Shown here: in pieces, positions 5,943 to 10,439 of the stretch
How the letters are laid out: the number at the start of each line of letters is the position of its first letter
How positions within the stretch are numbered: the first letter of the stretch is position 1
Origin: Spirochaetaceae bacterium
GTDB lineage: Bacteria > Spirochaetota > Spirochaetia > PWKH01
Assembly (NCBI GenBank): GCA_003557605.1
Contig: PWNW01000303.1
Span: 1 to 10,439 of the forward strand
Direction of reading: 5' to 3'
Length of the DNA: 10,439 bases
Made by a program: the position numbers and the translations under genes
Notes under the pieces: model-generated
Told to the model about the DNA's origin: nothing
Seen by the model: the letters and a program-made list of their open reading frames with translations, nothing else
The model's database searches: none

Positions 5943-6881
5943 TTACTGGGAGCTGACGGAAGTCTCGGCTTCAGCAGGCGATGCCATGCGGTCTGCAGCC
6001 AGGTTAGCGGCAATACCCGCCAGGATCAGGGCTGATGCAAACAGCCGCTGATAGGAAAATATGCCAAGCAGGAGCGCATCGGCGGCAACTGCCGCTGATA
6101 TCTGTCCCAGAAAGATCAGCAGGGAACTGTAGAAAGTCGGAATCTTCGGCAGAATGGTGTTCACCCCCGATACGATAATAAATCCCGTAAAGCCTCCGCC
6201 GAGCACGAGATACAGCGGTACTTCGGGAAGCTGGGCAAAGGAGGATGTAAGGGAGGTTCCGGTAAGCAGCACCCCCGCAAGGGCGGCGAGAAATCCTCCG
6301 AGGTAGTTTATCCCCGTGCCGGGTATGATCCCGATGGAGGCAGCAAGCTGTGAATTAATGGTCATCTGCACGATGGTCAGAATTCCCACGGCAAAGGCGA
6401 AGAGGATAAAAAAACCGTCGAATCTCCAGTTATCGACCATCAGCAGTACTCCCAGCACAATGATGCCGAGTCCGATGAATTTTCCCCGAATAAACCGGTA
6501 TCGGGACATGCCCAGGAAGCCGGTAGCGTCAATGATAATCGATCCTGCGGTCTGACCGAGAATACCGGCAGCCATGGTGAGGGACACCCCGAGGGCGGCA
6601 AAGCACACATTGTTCCCGAAGACCATCACAACGCCGATCCCGCCCCCGATCCAGAAGTACCAGGGAAGTCTTCTGCCAGACGGTACTGAGGTCCTGCCGA
6701 TGAGCCTCCTTATAATAAGCACCGCAGCCACGACCGATCCCCCTGCAATATGGATCACCAGCAGCGAGAAGGCATGGGAAACCTCCTGGGCAAGGCGTCC
6801 GTTGAAGGTAATCATAATGGTAATGAGGCAGCCGATGCCGAAGGCAGTTGAAAACAGGGTGTACTGTGAAGCTGATTTCAT
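5943..6881 (-). CDS. tandem YdcZ/DUF606-type membrane transporter (DMT superfamily)
   Basis: The 312-residue protein has about ten membrane helices arranged as two homologous halves. Half 1 (about 12-148) has N-G-R-L-A at 27-31, a glycine-rich stretch with GNN at 89-91, and GQTAGSIIIDATGFLG at 109-124. Half 2 (about 157-295) has N-S-Q-L-A at 176-180 and GQISAAVAADALLLG at 259-273. The GQ-x-n-D-x2-G/L-LG signature and the N-x2-LA motif are typical of DUF606 (YdcZ) proteins, which are usually single ~140-150 residue units, so this is a fused double copy. The substrate is unknown. The start codon overlaps the stop of the radical SAM gene as ATGA (6881-6878), pointing to translational coupling; a GGAG about 14 bases upstream is too distant to be strong. 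The C-terminal tail (SPAEAETSVSSQ) is hydrophilic. Confidence 0.85.
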   Translation of the reverse strand: MKSASQYTLFSTAFGIGCLITIMITFNGRLAQEVSHAFSLLVIHIAGGSVVAAVLIIRRLIGRTSVPSGRRLPWYFWIGGGIGVVMVFGNNVCFAALGVSLTMAAGILGQTAGSIIIDATGFLGMSRYRFIRGKFIGLGIIVLGVLLMVDNWRFDGFFILFAFAVGILTIVQMTINSQLAASIGIIPGTGINYLGGFLAALAGVLLTGTSLTSSFAQLPEVPLYLVLGGGFTGFIIVSGVNTILPKIPTFYSSLLIFLGQISAAVAADALLLGIFSYQRLFASALILAGIAANLAADRMASPAEAETSVSSQ

Positions 6882-8158
6882 ATGCTGAGTATTTTCTCCA
6901 TATATGCGTCCTTCATGGCGGCTTCAAAGGTGCTGTTGTCAGGATAGGACCGGCGCAGCACCGGTTCCCACAGGTCCGAGGGCTCCATGCAGAGGTAGAA
7001 AAACACCTGCTGCTTCCAGGCATCGGGAAAGCATCCATAGACGTAGGTGAACAGCTCTTTCTTGATGTCCGGGGGATATGAAAATTTCCCGGACACTTCG
7101 GTGAGGGGGATTTGCAGCACCTTGCTTCGAATCCCCATGGTGCGAAGCTTCCGTATCACCGGTTTAATAAAAGTCAGGGTGCCCAGGGAAACCAGGGCTG
7201 TCTCCTGGGGATCAAACATCTCGGTAATTCGGGATACCAGGTCACCGAACCCGTCCTGCCATCCTCGGTACCGTATGATCGGATGAAAGTGAAACCCCGT
7301 CAGGAGACCGCGGTCAGCAGCCCTGCGGGCGGCGGTCAGCCGCTGCTCCAGGGATGCGGTGAGGTGCTCCTCTGCATCAATGATCTGCTGGGGATTTACC
7401 GACCAGGTGCAGATAATGTTCTTCGGCAGGTCCCCCTGGTACTGGGACAGATAGGAAATATTCCCGGACTTTGTCTTCAGCTCTAAGATCACCTGGGGAT
7501 GCTCCCGGGCAAACTCAATAAGGGCGTCAAGCACCCCCCCGCGGTTGCCGAACATCAGAGAATCGGAGGACTGTCCCGTCCCGATATGGTATATTTTTTT
7601 TGGGTCCAGGGTGCTCCCCAGTTCCCTGAGGCGCTGGGGCAGGTTGCTGTGGAAGAAAATCTGCTGTTCATCATAGAAGGATTGTATGGAGCAGTAGCTG
7701 CAGGCGCATCCGCACTGCATGACCGCATCAAGGGTCAGCAGCCCGCAGCAGCGGGTTTTTTCTCCCGCCACAGGACAGGTCCCCAGCAGCGATGTCCCGG
7801 GGTCTGCGGCAGCAAACTGAATGCTCCTTGATGGTCCTTCCCTGGGGGGGGGAAAGGAGCTGTAGTCAGGTTCCTCTCGCCTCAAAACATCCATTTTCCG
7901 GTTGAGCAGTTCCATGATGCGGGCATTGCGTGCCGTGCCGCTTCTTCGGAGCACCGACTCGTCGCTGAAAAGCGGGTGAAGGACCCGCTTCAGCGGTCCC
8001 TCTTCCCACATGGACAGATCCGCCGAAATTTCTGCCAGGTTCCTGAGATACTGCAGGCTCAGGCGCAGGGTAGTGCCGATGCTCAGGATATAATCCTGCT
8101 CATCTGTAGGAAGGGAGGCGAAAACCGGGTCGCTGAGAATGCGCTGTGCAGTGTCCAT
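6878..8158 (-). CDS. SPL-like radical SAM protein
   Basis: The 426-residue protein carries the radical SAM cluster motif C149-x3-C153-x2-C156 in MQCGCACSYCS, with an extra Cys151 inside it. The core resembles the spore photoproduct lyase family: IGTGQSSDSL at 192-201, LELKTKSGNISYL at 225-237, WSVNPQ at 252-257, AEEHLTASLEQRLTAA at 262-277, GFHFHPIIRYRGW at 288-300 and SLGTLTF at 324-330. It should bind a 4Fe-4S cluster and cleave S-adenosylmethionine. As I remember SPL, the radical-relay cysteine precedes T-S-D; here the equivalent spot reads Q-S-S-D, so repair of spore photoproduct is doubtful. The extra N-terminal ~110 residues include an arginine-rich stretch and no known domain. Other cysteines at 128, 137 and 138 lie just before the motif. 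It is first in a cluster with the YdcZ-type and flavodoxin genes and diverges from uvrC. ATG 8158 fits a promoter ending eight bases upstream. Confidence 0.87.
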   Translation of the reverse strand: MDTAQRILSDPVFASLPTDEQDYILSIGTTLRLSLQYLRNLAEISADLSMWEEGPLKRVLHPLFSDESVLRRSGTARNARIMELLNRKMDVLRREEPDYSSFPPPREGPSRSIQFAAADPGTSLLGTCPVAGEKTRCCGLLTLDAVMQCGCACSYCSIQSFYDEQQIFFHSNLPQRLRELGSTLDPKKIYHIGTGQSSDSLMFGNRGGVLDALIEFAREHPQVILELKTKSGNISYLSQYQGDLPKNIICTWSVNPQQIIDAEEHLTASLEQRLTAARRAADRGLLTGFHFHPIIRYRGWQDGFGDLVSRITEMFDPQETALVSLGTLTFIKPVIRKLRTMGIRSKVLQIPLTEVSGKFSYPPDIKKELFTYVYGCFPDAWKQQVFFYLCMEPSDLWEPVLRRSYPDNSTFEAAMKDAYMEKILSI

Positions 8159-8166
8159 CGCCGCCT

Positions 8167-8196
8167 ATTGTATCCCCTGGGGGTGAGTAACTTCAA
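8167..8196 (-). promoter_or_regulatory. promoter of the radical SAM, YdcZ and flavodoxin cluster
   Basis: On the minus strand TTGAAG (8196-8191) and TACAAT (8172-8167) are 18 bases apart. The -10 box ends eight bases before the ATG at 8158, so the transcript would start within about two bases of the start codon. An AGGCGG (8166-8161) looks like a Shine-Dalgarno but lies only two bases from ATG and mostly upstream of the predicted transcript start. Confidence 0.5.
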
Positions 8197-8206
8197 GTGC
8201 TTTGAA
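8192..8206. promoter_or_regulatory. candidate operator TTCAA-N5-TTGAA between divergent promoters
   Basis: TTCAA at 8192-8196 and TTGAA at 8202-8206 form an inverted repeat with a five-base centre. It lies over the -35 box of the radical SAM cluster and just upstream of the uvrC -35. A repressor here could control both directions; a damage-response regulator would fit the neighbours, but the site does not match a LexA box I can name with certainty. Confidence 0.35.
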
Positions 8207-8210
8207 TATC

Positions 8211-8239
8211 TTGTAAAATGTTGGTTCCCTCGGTATCTT
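8211..8239 (+). promoter_or_regulatory. promoter of uvrC, apparently leaderless
   Basis: TTGTAA at 8211-8216 and TATCTT at 8234-8239 have the ideal 17-base spacer. The -10 box ends six bases before the ATG at 8246, so transcription should begin at the start codon. The twenty bases before ATG hold no Shine-Dalgarno-like purine run, which fits a leaderless mRNA. Confidence 0.5.
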
Positions 8240-8245
8240 TTCACC

Positions 8246-10045
8246 ATGGACCAGCAGCTGCAGCGTCTGAAGGAACAGATACAGGATCTTCCGAACTCCC
8301 CCGGCGTCTACATCATGAAGGACGGGGCAGGAAGGGTTCTGTACGTGGGGAAATCCAAGGACCTGAGAAAGCGGGTGTTCTCATACGCATCGGGAAACCG
8401 GGACGTCAAGACCGCCATGCTGGTACGAAAGATACGCACCGTGGAGTATATTGCTACAGCTAATGAGTACGAAGCCCTGCTGCTGGAAAACAACCTGATC
8501 AAGAAATGGAAGCCCCATTACAACATCAACCTGAAGGACGGAAAGAGCTATCCGGTGATTCGGATCACCAATGAGGAGTATCCCAGGGTGTTCAAGACCC
8601 GGACTATGGTGTCAGACGGGTCGCACTATTTCGGCCCCTTTACCGATGTGGGAAGCGTTGACCTCTACCTTGAGCTGATTGAAAAACTGTTTCCCCTGAG
8701 GAAATGCCGGGGGAAGCTGAAAAAACGTTATGCACCCTGCCTGTACTACCACATCGGCAGATGCAGCGCCCCCTGTGCGGGGAAGATATCCAAGGAGGAG
8801 TATCAGAAGATTGCAGACTCCCTGAAGCACCTGCTCCAAGGGAATGCCAGGGACCTGCTTGGAACTTTGAAGAAACAGATGCAGGAGGCTTCTCTCCAGC
8901 GGCGCTATGAGGAGGCAGCAAAACTCAGGGATGCAGCAGCGGCTGTTGAGGCTTCCCTAGTGCATCAGAGCGTTGAGGATTTCACCCGCCTCACCAGGGA
9001 CTATATCGGCTGCGTCATGCGCGACCAGATGGTGTCAATTGCGGCATTCCAGATGCGGGAGGGGAAGATGCTTGACCAGGAACTGCATCGGGGAGAATCC
9101 TTTTCGGATGAACAGGAAGCCCTGGAATCATTTCTTTCCCAGTACTACCTGGAAGAGGAAGATATCCCGGAGACAATCTATGTATCCCATCCGGTGGATG
9201 CTGAACTGCTGGAGCGGCTTCTGAAGGAACGTACCGGCAGGAAGGCCCAGATCCGCTGTCCCCAGCGGGGTAAGCATCTGCGCATCATGGCGATGGTGCT
9301 GCAGAATGCCTCCATGGATGCTGACCGGAGACAGCGGGCCAGGGAGCACACAGCGGTGCTGGAGCAGCTGAAGCAGGCTCTGGACCTTCCGAAGCTTCCG
9401 GTCAGAATTGAAGGGTTTGACATTGCCCATCTTTCCGGGTCCTATCCTGCAGCTTCTCTGGTATCCTTCAGAAACGGAGTTCCAGACAAAGCGCAGTACC
9501 GGACGTACCACATTAAGTCACTGGGCGGCAAGGTGGACGACTATGAAGCGCTTCGTGAAGTGACAGCCCGCAGGTATACCCGGCTGATCAATGAGCATAA
9601 GCCCCTTCCGGACCTGGTTCTTATTGACGGCGGGACCGGGCAGGTGAATGCAGTGAAAGAAATCCTTGATGCCCTGGGCCTGGAGGACCTTCCAGTGGCA
9701 GGGCTTGCCAAGGAATTCGAGGAGATACACTTCCCGGGATCACGCAGGCCTCTGAGACTTCCCGAGGGGTCTGAAGCACTGAAGCTGCTTCAGGCTGTGA
9801 GGGACGAGACCCACCGGGTTGCCACCGGATTCAGTACATCCCTGCGCGCCAAGGATGTCTCCTTCACGGTGCTGGAATCAATTGAGGGGATCGGAAGAAA
9901 ACGCAGTGAATGCATTATGAGAACCTTCGGCTCCCTGGAGAAAACAGCCGCAGCAGGGGCTGATGAACTCTCGAAGAGGTGCAGCATTCCGCTGAAAACT
10001 GCAGAACGAGTTATCGGGAGATTGAAGGAAGCTGGGGGCAGTTAA
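8246..10045 (+). CDS. uvrC: excinuclease ABC subunit C (nucleotide excision repair)
   Basis: The 599-residue product is full length for UvrC, the nuclease that cuts on both sides of a lesion handed over by UvrA and UvrB. The GIY-YIG domain (about 14-100) reads PGVYIMKD and LYVGKSKDLRKRV and makes the 3' cut. A four-cysteine group (C154, C165, C173, C177) fits the iron-sulfur site reported in UvrC. The UVR motif that contacts UvrB is at about 206-239. The RNase H-like domain for the 5' cut has GFDIAHLSG (Asp392), LVLIDGGTGQ (Asp461) and RDETHR (His523). Tandem helix-hairpin-helix motifs close the protein (546-595, IEGIGRKRSE). The frame is open upstream to 7976, but that stretch is antisense to the radical SAM gene and the protein family begins near MDQQ, so ATG 8246 is used. 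The last 35 bases overlap the convergent holA gene. Confidence 0.97.
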   Translation: MDQQLQRLKEQIQDLPNSPGVYIMKDGAGRVLYVGKSKDLRKRVFSYASGNRDVKTAMLVRKIRTVEYIATANEYEALLLENNLIKKWKPHYNINLKDGKSYPVIRITNEEYPRVFKTRTMVSDGSHYFGPFTDVGSVDLYLELIEKLFPLRKCRGKLKKRYAPCLYYHIGRCSAPCAGKISKEEYQKIADSLKHLLQGNARDLLGTLKKQMQEASLQRRYEEAAKLRDAAAAVEASLVHQSVEDFTRLTRDYIGCVMRDQMVSIAAFQMREGKMLDQELHRGESFSDEQEALESFLSQYYLEEEDIPETIYVSHPVDAELLERLLKERTGRKAQIRCPQRGKHLRIMAMVLQNASMDADRRQRAREHTAVLEQLKQALDLPKLPVRIEGFDIAHLSGSYPAASLVSFRNGVPDKAQYRTYHIKSLGGKVDDYEALREVTARRYTRLINEHKPLPDLVLIDGGTGQVNAVKEILDALGLEDLPVAGLAKEFEEIHFPGSRRPLRLPEGSEALKLLQAVRDETHRVATGFSTSLRAKDVSFTVLESIEGIGRKRSECIMRTFGSLEKTAAAGADELSKRCSIPLKTAERVIGRLKEAGGS

Positions 10046-10439
10046 CTCCCACCAGGCCGTAAAAGGCCTCGCCCGGATAGGGAGGGGTGCCGGATTTCAC
10101 CACAATCCGGTAGAGCATCATCTCCACAGCCAGGGAATGCATATCAGATCTGATTTCCCGCAGCAGGCTTTCGCACTCCTGCAAAGCAATGATAATACTG
10201 CGCACCTGGGGGATGGAGTAGTGTTCAGCGCCCTGAAGATATACCGCAGCATTTCGTCTTCCCTTTATCGGTGCTTTTTTCCCCAGCACCATGGTCCGTT
10301 CCATAGCCTCTTCAGGCAGCCACCGCTGCTGCATCAGTTCCAGAAGATGCAGCAGCCTTCTGAACTGCCAGAGCAGTCCTGCAAAGAAGGGAGCGGGTAT
10401 CATTTCACCAGCAAGCTCCATGGTAAGGTAGATCTCAAG
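10011..10439 (-). CDS. holA: DNA polymerase III delta subunit, C-terminal part (gene runs off the right edge)
   Basis: The frame is open from the right edge to a TAA at 10013-10011, so 142 residues are visible and the start lies outside; the ATG at 10421 is internal. The sequence matches the C-terminal collar domain of the clamp-loader delta subunit in style: FFAGLLWQFRRLLHLLELM, then a basic helix region (KKAPIKGRRNAAVYLQGAEHYSIPQV), then a helix with LQECESLLREIRSDMHSLAVEMMLYRIV. The last helices follow the family pattern of an acidic residue, a basic residue and then an LE-x-LL-like hydrophobic run. The delta subunit opens the sliding clamp during loading; its AAA+-like N-terminal part is not in view. 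The tail after IVVKSG (about 25 residues) is extra and overlaps uvrC by 35 bases. The identification rests on pattern recall of a divergent family. Confidence 0.72.
   Translation of the reverse strand, partial: LEIYLTMELAGEMIPAPFFAGLLWQFRRLLHLLELMQQRWLPEEAMERTMVLGKKAPIKGRRNAAVYLQGAEHYSIPQVRSIIIALQECESLLREIRSDMHSLAVEMMLYRIVVKSGTPPYPGEAFYGLVGVNCPQLPSISR

Noticed and set aside
7976..8245. In-frame upstream extension of uvrC by 90 codons
   Set aside because: It is antisense to the 5' end of the radical SAM gene and crosses both divergent promoters. The encoded residues do not resemble UvrC, whose family starts near the GIY-YIG domain, so ATG 8246 was used.
1..10439. CRISPR, transposon, phage or tRNA signals
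   Set aside because: I saw no repeated spacer-separated units, terminal inverted repeats around a transposase, phage structural genes or cloverleaf-like sequence.

Overview
The window is a gene-dense bacterial segment of about 10.4 kb with mid-range GC; the first ~800 bases look more AT-rich. Nothing in it fixes the species. A spirochaete-like genome is my best guess, from the seven-helix membrane protein fused to a LuxR-type helix-turn-helix and the general style of the proteins. This is inference, with no rRNA or marker comparison behind it. I see no tRNA, rRNA, CRISPR array, insertion sequence or phage gene.

Layout. Bases 1-189 are mostly non-coding and may hold the last codons of an upstream gene. 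A small exported protein of unknown function follows (190-756), then a 12-helix MFS transporter (816-2018). Next is a 300-residue protein I do not recognise (2089-2991), with its own consensus-like promoter inside an AT-rich 13-bp inverted repeat. On the minus strand, one base away, lies a membrane-anchored LuxR-type regulator (2993-3880). It diverges from a cytoplasmic GH32 beta-fructofuranosidase (3975-5393) across a 94-bp gap packed with inverted repeats.

A minus-strand cluster fills 5368-8158: an SPL-like radical SAM protein, a tandem-duplicated YdcZ/DUF606-type membrane protein, and a HemG-type flavodoxin. The radical SAM and YdcZ genes overlap by ATGA. The cluster diverges from uvrC (8246-10045), the GIY-YIG excinuclease subunit of nucleotide excision repair. 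UvrC meets the 3' part of holA (DNA polymerase III delta) coming in from the right edge.

How the pieces may work together. The regulator and the GH32 enzyme share a control region with operator-like repeats, so local control of sucrose or fructan use is plausible. The radical SAM, YdcZ and flavodoxin genes look like one transcript; the flavodoxin could supply electrons to the iron-sulfur enzyme. Divergence from uvrC gives a weak link to DNA damage, but the radical SAM protein appears to lack the cysteine used by true spore photoproduct lyase.

Two general patterns stand out. In both divergent gaps all four genes have sigma70-like promoters whose -10 boxes end only 5-12 bases before the start codon, suggesting leaderless or nearly leaderless mRNAs. 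All three convergent gene pairs abut or overlap (1-bp gap, 26-bp overlap, 35-bp overlap), leaving no room for intergenic terminators.
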